64,000 nt of DNA from Granulosicoccus sp036478595. Its GTDB lineage: Bacteria; Pseudomonadota; Gammaproteobacteria; Granulosicoccales; Granulosicoccaceae. The position numbers and the translations under genes are program-made. Location: positions 27,213-91,212 of the forward strand of contig JAZGEF010000018.1 in assembly GCA_036478595.1 (NCBI GenBank), given 5' to 3'. Positions 8,294 to 17,443 of the stretch are shown piece by piece. Position 1 is the stretch's first letter, and each line of letters starts with the position of its first letter. Below the pieces are notes generated by a model. That model worked only from the letters and a program-made list of their open reading frames with translations. It searched no databases and was not told the origin of the DNA.

Positions 8294-9196
8294 TTATACC
8301 GTGCTATCGCCAAAGTCTATTGTCATGCCATCTTTACTGATATGTAGTTTGCCGTTCCATGTGGTTTGCACAGCGGCTAGCCATTGTTCGTCACCATAGT
8401 CAGGGTCATCAGAGGGAATTAGATGGTTCAATGCCAATGCGGATACGTTTGCGGCGGTTGCAATTTTACCCACATCTTGTGCCAATGTATGCGATCGCAT
8501 CCAATGTTTGTATAATTTGTCGTCGCCGTTGCCTATACGGGCAAACAATGCCGGTAGTGCCGCTTCCAGCATGGCTTCATGGATTAACAAATCTGCGTCT
8601 AGTGCAAATTCTGCTAATGCTGGTAAATATGCGGTGTCGCCTGAAAACACCACGTGGGCGTCATCGGCTTTGAACGACAGCGCGAAAGTATCTACCAGTG
8701 GCGGGTGTATGTTTCGCATTGCCCTAACAGTAATAGCGCTTCTAATATCGCCACTAATCGCACCATTAATTTTCACCTCGCCTTCATCCAACACATGCAA
8801 AGTGACCAAGCTAACAAGATCAGGTCGACCTTCGTCTTTAATGCGTAATTCAATATCATCACGCATTGAGTCGATGAATTGCACCCAGTAACGAGCCAGC
8901 CCTTCTGGGCCGTAAACATTAACAGGCGTTTTCAAACCAGCGGTCCATGCGGTATGAATGAGTGGGCCTAGTTCAAGGTAATGATCAGAATGTAGGTGAG
9001 TGATAAATATGATGGAGAGATCACGCAACTGCATGCCTTGATCAACAAGGCCTCGGGTAACGCCTAAGCCGCAGTCAATCACGATTTGCTGCCCCTCCAT
9101 CCTCAATAAATTGGATGTTGGGTTAGTAGAACCCGGGCGGATAGCGGGTCCACCCTTAGTACCTAGCAAACACACCTGATTATTTTGATCGCTCAT
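8294..9196 (-). CDS. MBL-fold metallohydrolase (RNase Z/arylsulfatase-like)
   Basis: A 300-residue protein with the metallo-beta-lactamase motif HLHSDH at residues 67-72, further His/Asp ligands (FSGDTAYLP, and NHLIP near the C-terminus), and no signal peptide. The fold hydrolyses esters, lactones, thioesters or phosphodiesters with two metal ions. The start ATG at 9196 has a good ribosome binding site (AAGGGAT). The open frame extends upstream to 9295, but that would overlap the aminotransferase gene. It sits between an intact aminotransferase and a decayed one, so a lactone or amide produced during amine catabolism is a plausible substrate (inference). Confidence 0.85.
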   Translation of the reverse strand: MSDQNNQVCLLGTKGGPAIRPGSTNPTSNLLRMEGQQIVIDCGLGVTRGLVDQGMQLRDLSIIFITHLHSDHYLELGPLIHTAWTAGLKTPVNVYGPEGLARYWVQFIDSMRDDIELRIKDEGRPDLVSLVTLHVLDEGEVKINGAISGDIRSAITVRAMRNIHPPLVDTFALSFKADDAHVVFSGDTAYLPALAEFALDADLLIHEAMLEAALPALFARIGNGDDKLYKHWMRSHTLAQDVGKIATAANVSALALNHLIPSDDPDYGDEQWLAAVQTTWNGKLHISKDGMTIDFGDSTV

Positions 9197-9236
9197 GTCT
9201 ATCCCTTGCGGCTTACAGTGCTTAATACGAATACAG

Positions 9237-10598
9237 CTACGTAGACATAGCGGCGCTAAGGCCTGTATCAATGGCTGCAAGAATGTCAGATACATCCTGC
9301 TCGCTGACGATTAATGGCGGCGACAGAATAATGTTGGGGCCAGAGACTCGCACCATGATGCCGTTGTTATAGATTTCATCTTGAATACGCATAGGCGTTT
9401 GTTTGTCTAGCGGCGCTTTGGTAGTACGATCTGATACGAGCTCAATGGCCGCCATTAAACCTCGGCCGCCACGTACATCACCGATGATGTCGTGTTTGGT
9501 TTTTAGTGTTTTAAGCCCTTCGAACATTTGTGTGCCACGCGCTGCGGCATTGGTCGGTACATCCAAGCGTAATGTTTCAGCCATACAGGCCAGTGCTGCA
9601 GCTGCGCCTACCGGATGGCCTGAGTAGGTATAGCCATGCCCGATGGCTGCGGCACCCGTTTCGTCATTCTCAAACACATCGGCAACCTGTTGAGACAACA
9701 TCGTCGCACCGAAAGGGAAGTATCCGTTGGTGATGGCTTTAGCAATGCACATCATGTCGGGTTGAATGCCCCACAATCGTGAACCTGTCCATGCACCTGT
9801 GCGCCCAAATGCTGTAATCACTTCGTCGGCAATAAATAGGATGCCGTGCTTGCTGCAAAGCTTTCGCACCATGGGTACAAAACTTTCATGCGGCACAATG
9901 ATGCCGCCTGCGCCAAGGATAGGCTCCATGATAAATGCAGCTATGGTGTTCGCGCCTTGGAAAGCGATTTCTTCTTCCATTGCCGCCACGCAAAGATGCG
10001 CTAGTTTTTCTGGGTCGGTTTCGTTGAATTGATTTCTGTAAGTGTACGGTGATGGTGTGTGGAAGCAGCCGGGGAGCAACGGTTCGTAGGCTGCACGAAA
10101 GTTGGCGTTGCCATTAACACTTGCAGCGCCAGTATGCGTACCGTGATAGCCCTTTTTCAGGCTCAGGTACTTTATCCGTCCGGGCTCGCCGCGCACTTTG
10201 TGATACTGGCGTGCTAAGCGAAGTGCAGTTTCTACACTGTCAGAACCACCTGAAGTAAAAAACGCCGTGGTGAGTCCATCGGGTTCGAAGAATTTTGATA
10301 ACTCATAAGAGAGTTCGATGACAGCATCATTGCTAGTGCCACGAAACGTTGAATAGTAAGGGAGTTTATCGAGCTGTTCGGTTATGGCCTGCTTGATTGT
10401 GTCAGATGAGAAACCTAAGTTTACGTTCCACAAACCACCGACTGCATCGATCACTTCATTGCCGTCTATGTCTTGCAGCCTTACGCCACTTGCTCCTGTG
10501 ATAATTCTTGGCGGGTTATCGAGGCTATCTTGTGGATGAGCCATTGGGTGCCACATATGCCGGGCATTGTTTTCTTTTAAAAAATTGGATTCTTTCAC
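9237..10598 (-). CDS. class III PLP aminotransferase (omega-aminotransferase)
   Basis: A 453-aa fold-type I aminotransferase. It has the PLP phosphate-binding TSGGSDSVETAL (115-126), the aspartate of ADEVITAFGRTG (near 258) and the Schiff-base Lys287 in CIAKAITNGYFPFG. The family transfers amino groups from omega-amino acids or amines (beta-alanine, taurine, putrescine or aromatic amines) to pyruvate. Its start overlaps the stop of the IclR regulator gene by 4 bp, so the two are translationally coupled. The downstream partner is the MBL hydrolase. The amine substrate is unknown; closeness to aromatic catabolic genes allows tyramine-like or aliphatic amines. Confidence 0.9.
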   Translation of the reverse strand: MKESNFLKENNARHMWHPMAHPQDSLDNPPRIITGASGVRLQDIDGNEVIDAVGGLWNVNLGFSSDTIKQAITEQLDKLPYYSTFRGTSNDAVIELSYELSKFFEPDGLTTAFFTSGGSDSVETALRLARQYHKVRGEPGRIKYLSLKKGYHGTHTGAASVNGNANFRAAYEPLLPGCFHTPSPYTYRNQFNETDPEKLAHLCVAAMEEEIAFQGANTIAAFIMEPILGAGGIIVPHESFVPMVRKLCSKHGILFIADEVITAFGRTGAWTGSRLWGIQPDMMCIAKAITNGYFPFGATMLSQQVADVFENDETGAAAIGHGYTYSGHPVGAAAALACMAETLRLDVPTNAAARGTQMFEGLKTLKTKHDIIGDVRGGRGLMAAIELVSDRTTKAPLDKQTPMRIQDEIYNNGIMVRVSGPNIILSPPLIVSEQDVSDILAAIDTGLSAAMST

Positions 10599-11419
10599 GC
10601 GATCGATTCTCGAAGAGTCAATGAGTCGGAAGATAGAGAGTTAAGTGTGTTTGACCAAAGTTGATCAAGTGCTTCTGGTATTTCGCCACCCCAGCTGTGC
10701 GTAATCTGACGGGATGCTGCCACAAGCTCGCTTTTTATAATAGCGATTGTCTCATCGTTGATTCGAGTTGCTACGCTTGCAACTGCCACCGCACCAGCGA
10801 CGGTATTGGAGGAGTCAAACAAGGGCACGCCAATGCCGTATACGCCTTCCTCATAAGCCTGATCAGCAACACCAAAGCCGGTGGCTCTCACTATTTGCAG
10901 TATCGCGTCGAGTTCTTTTGGGTTGGTAGCTGTGTTGTTTGTGTAACGCTTGAGTTTTCTGTGTGTGGCTTTGAGTAGCGAGGGTTCTCCAAATGCCAAT
11001 GCCGCCAGGCCAGATCCCGTGGCGTGTAATGGTAGTTCAGGCTCTGACAGCACAACCCGAGCGCTGTATCGGGTAGAGGCATGATCGCTTAGCGGGACTA
11101 AGGTGTAGCTTTCCAAAATAGACGCATGTGCCAGCTCTCCTGTGGCATCCGCTAACTGCGGCAATACCATTCGAACACCAGCGCGCCTTGGCACGGTTGC
11201 CTCCCTAACATGTGCAAACCGCAAAACAGCTGGGCCCATGCGGTATGTGCGCGTGACCGGATTTTGTTCTAACAAGCCGCTTGCTTCAAGTGAGCGCAGA
11301 TAGCGGTAGGTGGTGGCTTTATCGCGACTGGTCAAGCGTTGAAACTCAGCCAAACCAATCTCAGCACGCTCCGTTGAGAACCAGCTGAGAAGATCAATGG
11401 CTTTACTAACTGTTGACAC
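10595..11419 (-). CDS. IclR-family transcriptional regulator
   Basis: A winged helix-turn-helix (residues 1-70) is followed by an effector domain with GSGLAALAFGEPSLL and YEEGVYGIGVPLFDSSNTVAGAVAVA, the standard IclR layout. I choose the GTG at 11419, which has GGAG five bases upstream and gives an N-terminus MSTVSKAIDLLSWF, as usual for the family. The frame stays open to 11476. The gene is divergent from the transporter/homoprotocatechuate operon that starts at 11548, so it probably controls both that operon and its own aminotransferase operon in response to an aromatic or amino-acid-derived ligand (inference). Confidence 0.9.
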   Translation of the reverse strand: MSTVSKAIDLLSWFSTERAEIGLAEFQRLTSRDKATTYRYLRSLEASGLLEQNPVTRTYRMGPAVLRFAHVREATVPRRAGVRMVLPQLADATGELAHASILESYTLVPLSDHASTRYSARVVLSEPELPLHATGSGLAALAFGEPSLLKATHRKLKRYTNNTATNPKELDAILQIVRATGFGVADQAYEEGVYGIGVPLFDSSNTVAGAVAVASVATRINDETIAIIKSELVAASRQITHSWGGEIPEALDQLWSNTLNSLSSDSLTLRESIA

Positions 11420-11547
11420 GTGTACTCCAAAACAATAGGGTCGCTTGACGACGATAGCGAACAAAAAGGTTGACATATCTTATACAGAACCTCAAGCTAT
11501 TTTCGCAACATCGGTTCAAATAATGAAACGCTTTGGAGGCGTAACCC

Positions 11548-12492
11548 ATGAAATTTCATTTTAAAGTATTCACACTGCTAGCAGCTTGTGTGCTGACGTT
11601 TGCTGGTGCGGCTCATGCCGAATACCCTGAAAAGCCGGTCCAATTCATTGTGCCTTGGCCCCCAGGTGATCTTGAAGATGTGCTAACTCGCATGATTGCC
11701 GATGATTTTCAGGAAGCTTATGGTGTTCCCGCGGCAGTTGTTAACAAGCCAGGCGGTGGCGGTGGACCATTCCCAGGTGCAATAGAAGTAGCAACTGCAC
11801 CTGCAGATGGTTACACCATCGGTTCTTTCATTATCGCGATACCCGTAGTCGGCCCACAAATTGGCATTCCTGAATTAAACCCAGATCCGTTTGAGCCTTT
11901 GGGTAACTTTTTAACGTATCCGTTTGTTATTGCAGTTGGCGAGAACGCGCCTTACGACGACATAGCAGGCTTAGCAGAATATGCAAAGAGCAACGACGTT
12001 GCCCTTGGACACTTCGGCGCACCGCTAGTGCCCACTAAGGTCACGATGGGCCTGGCTAAAGAAATGGGGTTCGCGTTCTCTGCTGATGCTGCATTCGATG
12101 CACTTGATTGCAACACACTGGCTTCTGGTGACGTTGACGTTATTAACACTACCTTACAGCTAATTCTTCCTTGCTTGGATAAAGTTAAGGTATTGGCCTC
12201 TATCGGTAGTGAGCGTTTAGCGCTAACACCGGATGCGCCGACGGTTGCAGAGCTTGCTCCGGTACTCAACGTATCATTATGGAACGGCTTGTTCGTTCAT
12301 AAAGACACGCCTGCTGATGTACGTGAAAAAATTATCGCTGTGGCGAAGAAGACTATCACTTCTGAAAAAGCGATGAAATTTGCTGCAGAAACAAGTGCTC
12401 AGTTGTACTGGCAAGATGCCGCAGCTGTTGCTGAGCAAATTATCACAGATATTAAAACGCTCGCAACGATTGATGTATTGTTGGCTGATTAA
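11548..12492 (+). CDS. TTT-family periplasmic solute-binding protein (TctC/Bug)
   Basis: A signal peptide, MKFHFKVFTLLAACVLTFAG followed by AAHA, precedes YPEKPVQFIVPWPPGD, the ligand-binding loop of Bug/TctC proteins. At 314 aa, length is normal. The protein captures a carboxylate in the periplasm for the tripartite tricarboxylate transporter encoded next (TctB, TctA). The start has a strong GGAGG 8-10 bp upstream. The gene is first in the long operon that includes the homoprotocatechuate pathway, so an aromatic acid such as a hydroxylated phenylacetate is the likely ligand (inference). Its stop overlaps the next start by one base (TAATG). Confidence 0.92.
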   Translation: MKFHFKVFTLLAACVLTFAGAAHAEYPEKPVQFIVPWPPGDLEDVLTRMIADDFQEAYGVPAAVVNKPGGGGGPFPGAIEVATAPADGYTIGSFIIAIPVVGPQIGIPELNPDPFEPLGNFLTYPFVIAVGENAPYDDIAGLAEYAKSNDVALGHFGAPLVPTKVTMGLAKEMGFAFSADAAFDALDCNTLASGDVDVINTTLQLILPCLDKVKVLASIGSERLALTPDAPTVAELAPVLNVSLWNGLFVHKDTPADVREKIIAVAKKTITSEKAMKFAAETSAQLYWQDAAAVAEQIITDIKTLATIDVLLAD

Positions 12493-13037
12493 TGCAGCAA
12501 GACCGCATGGCAACACTTCAGGTGCTGTTTAAGCGATATCGCCGTCCTGGCGATATCGTTTTTGCGTTAGCGTTCCTGATATTTTCTATATGGTTACTTA
12601 CTCAGTTGTCTGCTCAGACTACTTGGAAGCCTAATGGGAAACTTGTTGCACAAGCATCGTTTTGGCCAATGATTGCGGTGGGCGGCATGGTTTTTTTTGC
12701 GTCCTTACACACCGTTGGCTCGTTACTTTCTCGAAGAATTCTCGGAAGGTGGAAAGAAGTAGGCTTTTGGTTTCGCTCTGTCGAATACGCTTTGTGGTTT
12801 ATGGCCTATGTGATGTTAGTACCCATCTTGGGGTATCTATTTGTCACGCTATTGATGTGTTTGTTGCTGGCGTTACGAGCAGGCTACCGTAGCCGAAAGA
12901 TGTTAATGGCCAGCGTTGTTGGTGGTTTTTTAGTTGTCGTTATTTTTAAATCATTATTGCAAGTCAAAGTACCGGGCGGCCAAGTGTATGAGTATCTACC
13001 CACTGCACTTCGATCGTTCATGTTGACATTTTTTTAG
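12492..13037 (+). CDS. TTT-family small membrane subunit (TctB)
   Basis: A 181-aa protein with four predicted membrane segments (around residues 20-37, 55-75, 95-130 and 135-155). This size and topology fit the TctB subunit of tripartite tricarboxylate transporters. It starts one base inside the stop of the binding-protein gene and precedes the large subunit. TctB is poorly conserved in sequence, so assignment rests mainly on position, size and topology. Confidence 0.85.
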   Translation: MQQDRMATLQVLFKRYRRPGDIVFALAFLIFSIWLLTQLSAQTTWKPNGKLVAQASFWPMIAVGGMVFFASLHTVGSLLSRRILGRWKEVGFWFRSVEYALWFMAYVMLVPILGYLFVTLLMCLLLALRAGYRSRKMLMASVVGGFLVVVIFKSLLQVKVPGGQVYEYLPTALRSFMLTFF

Positions 13038-13062
13038 CGGAGTGCCTAATCAGAATGATTAA

Positions 13063-14619
13063 GTGGCATATGCACACACTCTCTATTTACAGCGCATGAT
13101 TGAATCACTCATATCAGGGATTGGATTATTATTCCAATGGCAGGTATTGCTTGCGTTGTTAATCGGTTCCGTGGGTGGCGTCGTCATCGGTGCTATACCC
13201 GGCGTCGGGCCAGCCGTGGCCATTGCGATATTGCTACCGGCTACTTTCTCGATGGAGCCATTGGTTGGCTTAACATTGCTACTAGGTATATACGGCTCTG
13301 CTATGTACGGTGGTGCGCTACCAGCGATCTTAATTAACACGCCAGGTACTGCGGTCAACGCGCTAACCACCTATGATGGTTATCCAATGACGCAACGAGG
13401 CGAAGGGCGCCGCGCGGTGTCACTTGCCTATTCTGCATCATTTGTGGGAGCCATCATTAGTATTGTGTGCCTGATTCTCCTGTCACCGTTGTTGGCGTTA
13501 GTTGCTCCGATGTTTGGCAGCCGAGAGATATTTTTAGCGGCGCTATTGGGTATCGTGCTGGTGATTCTTGCACATAGAGGGCAAGTGCTTGCAGCGGGTA
13601 TGTTGGCTTGTTTCGGTATCTTGCTCAACACGGTTGGTTTAGACCCAGTTACCTATACAAAACGTTACACATTTGATCAAAGCTGGTTAACCTCTGGTGT
13701 TGATTTGATTGTAGTTGTCTTGGGTTTGTTTGCGCTCAGCCAGGCTTTTTTGCTGCTAATAGAAAAAGACAGTTCGCCCAAACCTGAAATTGAGAAAGGA
13801 AGCATGCTATCGGGCCTTCGTGAGGTGGGTTCTCATAAGCGTGTCGCCGGTGTGTCATCAGGCTTTGGTGTGTTGATGGGTATTATTCCTGGTGTGGGTG
13901 AATTCACCGCGCAGTTTTTGTCTTATACCTATGCTCAAAAAACGTCAAAAACCCCAGAGCTTTTTGGCAAAGGTAGCCCGGAAGGTTTAGTGGCATCTGA
14001 GGCTGCTAACAATGCAGTACCCGCTGCAGCCATGATTCCTTTATTGGCATTGGGCATTCCCGGAGAAGCACTAACAGCCATGATGCTGTCAGTTTTTTAT
14101 GTTCACAACGTGATACCGGGCCCGCAGTTGTTTCAAAACCAGCTCGATTTTGTTTACGCACTGTATATCGCGATGTTGCTGTTAAATGTTGCAGTCATTA
14201 TATTTTTAATGTTCTCTACCAAAGCTTTGACGCACATCATTCGTGTGCCTACGAGATTTCTTGGTTTGCTTATATTGATATTGGGTTTTGTTGGGGTTTA
14301 TTCATTAAGAAACTCTGTTACCGACTGCGCAATGGCTGCAGGCTTTGGAGTACTAGGACTGGTGCTAAAGCGATTGAATTTACCCGTAGTACCCATCATC
14401 CTTGGAATGGTGCTTGGCGGTATTATGGAAGTAAAATTAAGAAGCTCAATGCCGCGTGTGAAATCGCCAATAGATTTCATCGAGCGGCCGATAGCGGCTC
14501 TGCTTTTTTTCGCCATTATATTTGTAATAGGGTTACATATACGCACGCTGTTCCGTGAACAACATGCAAGCACAGATGGATCAAGAGATCACGATTTACA
14601 CGACACACAACAACGTTAG
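13063..14619 (+). CDS. TTT-family large membrane subunit (TctA)
   Basis: A 518-aa polytopic protein with the TctA signatures GAIPGVGPAVAIAILLPATF near residue 43, YGSAMYGGALPAILINTPGT near 77, and a second GIIPGVGEFTAQFLSYTYA. It forms the transport channel with TctB and is driven by an ion gradient. The annotated start is a GTG. An ATG at 13096, giving MIESLISGIGLLFQ, is an equally plausible start because TctA proteins often begin just before the first helix. It is followed 9 bp later by the aldehyde dehydrogenase gene. Confidence 0.93.
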   Translation: MAYAHTLYLQRMIESLISGIGLLFQWQVLLALLIGSVGGVVIGAIPGVGPAVAIAILLPATFSMEPLVGLTLLLGIYGSAMYGGALPAILINTPGTAVNALTTYDGYPMTQRGEGRRAVSLAYSASFVGAIISIVCLILLSPLLALVAPMFGSREIFLAALLGIVLVILAHRGQVLAAGMLACFGILLNTVGLDPVTYTKRYTFDQSWLTSGVDLIVVVLGLFALSQAFLLLIEKDSSPKPEIEKGSMLSGLREVGSHKRVAGVSSGFGVLMGIIPGVGEFTAQFLSYTYAQKTSKTPELFGKGSPEGLVASEAANNAVPAAAMIPLLALGIPGEALTAMMLSVFYVHNVIPGPQLFQNQLDFVYALYIAMLLLNVAVIIFLMFSTKALTHIIRVPTRFLGLLILILGFVGVYSLRNSVTDCAMAAGFGVLGLVLKRLNLPVVPIILGMVLGGIMEVKLRSSMPRVKSPIDFIERPIAALLFFAIIFVIGLHIRTLFREQHASTDGSRDHDLHDTQQR

Positions 14620-14628
14620 CCAATAACT

Positions 14629-16116
14629 ATGATTAACCAATCACAGATAGATAGCCTTCGCGCTCTGCCCGTCGCCACTCAAGGCCACTTGATTGATGGA
14701 AAACGAACGGCTGCTAGTGACGAGGCATTGCTGGACGTTATCTCGCCAATAGATGGCAAAGTGTTTACCCATATTGCTAATGGCACCGTATCCGATATGG
14801 AAAATGCTATCGCTAGTGCTCGAGCTAGCTTTGACGATGGTCGTTGGTCAAAAATGCCGCCAGCGGCACGCAAAAAAGTACTATTAGCACTAGCCGATCT
14901 AATTGATGCCGAAAGTGCATCGTTGGCAGTGTTGGGTGTACGTGATAATGGTACCGAAATTGGAATGGCTTTTAAAGCTGAGTCAGGCTCTGCCGCTGCA
15001 ACATTTCGCTACTACGCTGAAGCCATTGATAAATGTTATGGCCAGATCGCTCCAACCGCAGATTCTGTACTCGGTTTGATACACCACGAACCGGTCGGAG
15101 TGGTGGGCGCAATCATTCCATGGAATTTCCCATTGATGATTGGTGCATGGAAACTCGCGCCAGCAGTGGCTAGCGGAAACTCAGTAGTGCTAAAGCCACC
15201 TGAAACTGCATCCCTTGCTTTGCTTCGCCTCGGAGAACTTGCGCTAGAGGCAGGGCTACCACCCGGTGTGCTTAACATCGTGACAGGCGAAGGCAGTGTT
15301 GTAGGAAAAACCATGGGTTTGTCACCACTTGTTGATGCACTGGTATTTACAGGTTCCGGTGCAACGGGCCGTCGTTTGTTGGAATACTCGGCGCAATCGA
15401 ATTTAAAACGAATTTATCTAGAATTAGGTGGCAAATCACCCAATGTTGTGTTTGCCGATGCGCCTGATTTGGAACAAGCTGCCAAGGTGTCAGCAGGTGC
15501 TATTTTTCGAAACTCGGGGCAAGTGTGCGTGGCAGGGTCTCGCTTGTTGCTCGAGGCTTCGGTGCATGACGAGTTTGTTGATGCACTGTGCCGGGTTACC
15601 GAAAAATTTACTGTGGGTGATCCATTAGATTTGAATAACGAAATTGGTGCGGTTAATAACCTACAGCAGCTTAAAAAGAATTTGCAGAGTGTTACTGATG
15701 CAGTTTCGCAAGGCGCAAGTACCAGGCTGGGTGGTAAGCAGCTACACAAGGATACCGGCGGCTATTACATGGAGCCGACTGTAATGACTAATGTAAAGGC
15801 GAATGATGGGCTTGCCCAACATGAAGTGTTTGGTCCGGTGCTCGCAGTAACTGCGTTTAATACTGAAGAGGAAGCGGTGGCCTTAGCCAATGGCACTGAT
15901 CTAGGTTTGGCATCCGGTGTGTGGACATCCGATCTATCACGTGCCCATCGAATGGTAGGCAATATAAAAGCTGGCGTTGTACATGTCAATACGTATGGCG
16001 GGGCTGATGTCACTGTGCCATTGGGCGGTGTCGGGCAATCGGGCAATGGCAGCGATAAATCCATGCACGCCTTGGATAAGTACACCAATTTAAAAACCGC
16101 ATGGATGCAACTGTGA
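14629..16116 (+). CDS. NAD(P)-dependent aldehyde dehydrogenase
   Basis: A 495-aa member of the ALDH superfamily. It has the cofactor motif GAIIPWNFPL, the catalytic glutamate in LELGGKSPN and the nucleophilic cysteine in NSGQVCVAGSR. It most resembles the gamma-glutamyl-aminobutyraldehyde/betaine-aldehyde type of general ALDH. In this operon it could oxidise an arylacetaldehyde formed from an aromatic amine, or a semialdehyde released late in the pathway. The substrate is not fixed by sequence. It is one of two ALDH genes in the operon; the other is hpaE. Confidence 0.9.
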   Translation: MINQSQIDSLRALPVATQGHLIDGKRTAASDEALLDVISPIDGKVFTHIANGTVSDMENAIASARASFDDGRWSKMPPAARKKVLLALADLIDAESASLAVLGVRDNGTEIGMAFKAESGSAAATFRYYAEAIDKCYGQIAPTADSVLGLIHHEPVGVVGAIIPWNFPLMIGAWKLAPAVASGNSVVLKPPETASLALLRLGELALEAGLPPGVLNIVTGEGSVVGKTMGLSPLVDALVFTGSGATGRRLLEYSAQSNLKRIYLELGGKSPNVVFADAPDLEQAAKVSAGAIFRNSGQVCVAGSRLLLEASVHDEFVDALCRVTEKFTVGDPLDLNNEIGAVNNLQQLKKNLQSVTDAVSQGASTRLGGKQLHKDTGGYYMEPTVMTNVKANDGLAQHEVFGPVLAVTAFNTEEEAVALANGTDLGLASGVWTSDLSRAHRMVGNIKAGVVHVNTYGGADVTVPLGGVGQSGNGSDKSMHALDKYTNLKTAWMQL

Positions 16117-16153
16117 GCTCAGAGCGTTTTATAGTGTGTGCTGAGGTGACGTT

Positions 16154-17392
16154 ATGACGGATAAGACGATCCTATTGATCGGCACCTATGACACCAAAGA
16201 GCCTGAGATGCGGTTTCTTGAGCAATGCATTCGGGATCAAGGGGCTGCTGTTGTAACCATGGATGTATCAGTACTGGGTAATCCTAAAACGCCAACTGAC
16301 ATCAGCAAGCATGACGTATCTGCTGCTGAGCACATGAGTATTGAAGAAGTCATTGCGCAAGGTGATGAAAACAAGAGTTTTAGCGTCATGTCGAGAGGTG
16401 CAGCATCAGTAGTGGCGAGAGCTTATCAAGAGGGGCGTTTTGATGCCATGCTCGCAACCGGCGGCACCTTAGGCACCGATCTCGCTTTGGACTGCGCACA
16501 AGCATTGCCGCTGGGTGTGCCTAAATATATTGTTTCAACGGTCAGCTTTTCACCCTTAATACCACCACATCGGTTTGCACCTGATGTACAAATGATTTTA
16601 TGGTCGGGTGGTCTCTACGGGCTTAATTCAATTTGCAAGTCATCACTTAGCCAAGCAGCTGGCGCCGTTGTCGGTTCGGCTCGCGCCGCAGTATCGCCTG
16701 ATCGCACCAAGCCTCTAATCGGCATGACCTCTTTAGGCTCGTCATGTTTACGTTATATGACATACCTTTCACCGGCGTTAGAAGAGCGCGGCTTTGAAGT
16801 GGCTGTGTTCCATTCAACCGGCATGGGTGGAATGGCGTTTGAAAAACTTGCAGCCGAAGGCGCTTTTGCCTGTGTGATTGATTTTTGTATGCAGGAATTT
16901 GGTAACATGTTGGCTGGATCTGTGGTAACTAGCGGTGACGATCGCCTAACCAATGCTGGGCGTGTAGGGACACCACAGTTGCTTGCACCTGGCGCGCTTG
17001 ATCTGCTGGATTTTGCCGGATGGCAAGAGATACCTGAGCAATACAAGGATCGCCCATTTCATGAGCACAACCGGCTCATTAAGAGCACCGTTTTTAACGC
17101 TAAAGAACGTCGTAGCTGGATTCGCGCAATGGCCGACCGCTTAAAACCTGCTACCGGGCCAAGCCATTTTTTTCTGCCATTAGGTGGTGTTGAAGAATGG
17201 GACAGAGAAGGCCAGGAGGCCTATGATCCGGAAGGCTTGGCAGCACTTATCGACGAGGCACGTAAGGTTATTCCCGGTAGTGCGCCAATGACAGAGGTGG
17301 ATGCGCATATTAATGACACTGCATTTAGCGATGCTGTATTAATAGTATTTGATGATTGGGTGGCGCAAGGAAAGGTTTCCAAAACGATTTAA
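16154..17392 (+). CDS. UPF0261 (Tm-1-like ATP-binding) protein
   Basis: A 412-aa protein beginning with LLIGTYDTKEPEMRFLEQCI, the signature of UPF0261/Tm-1-like proteins. An N-terminal ATP-binding alpha/beta domain with ATGGTLGTDLA (near residue 97) is followed by a C-terminal domain related to TIM-barrel phosphoenolpyruvate-like enzymes. The plant relative Tm-1 is a viral resistance protein. Bacterial members are frequent in catabolic operons, but their reaction is unknown to me. Its place between two ALDH genes suggests a metabolic role in this pathway. The RBS GAGGTGA precedes the ATG. Confidence 0.85.
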   Translation: MTDKTILLIGTYDTKEPEMRFLEQCIRDQGAAVVTMDVSVLGNPKTPTDISKHDVSAAEHMSIEEVIAQGDENKSFSVMSRGAASVVARAYQEGRFDAMLATGGTLGTDLALDCAQALPLGVPKYIVSTVSFSPLIPPHRFAPDVQMILWSGGLYGLNSICKSSLSQAAGAVVGSARAAVSPDRTKPLIGMTSLGSSCLRYMTYLSPALEERGFEVAVFHSTGMGGMAFEKLAAEGAFACVIDFCMQEFGNMLAGSVVTSGDDRLTNAGRVGTPQLLAPGALDLLDFAGWQEIPEQYKDRPFHEHNRLIKSTVFNAKERRSWIRAMADRLKPATGPSHFFLPLGGVEEWDREGQEAYDPEGLAALIDEARKVIPGSAPMTEVDAHINDTAFSDAVLIVFDDWVAQGKVSKTI

Positions 17393-17443
17393 TGGTGCCG
17401 ATATAGGCACTCTTTCAAAAGTTAATAGTAGAGTCAATTACTC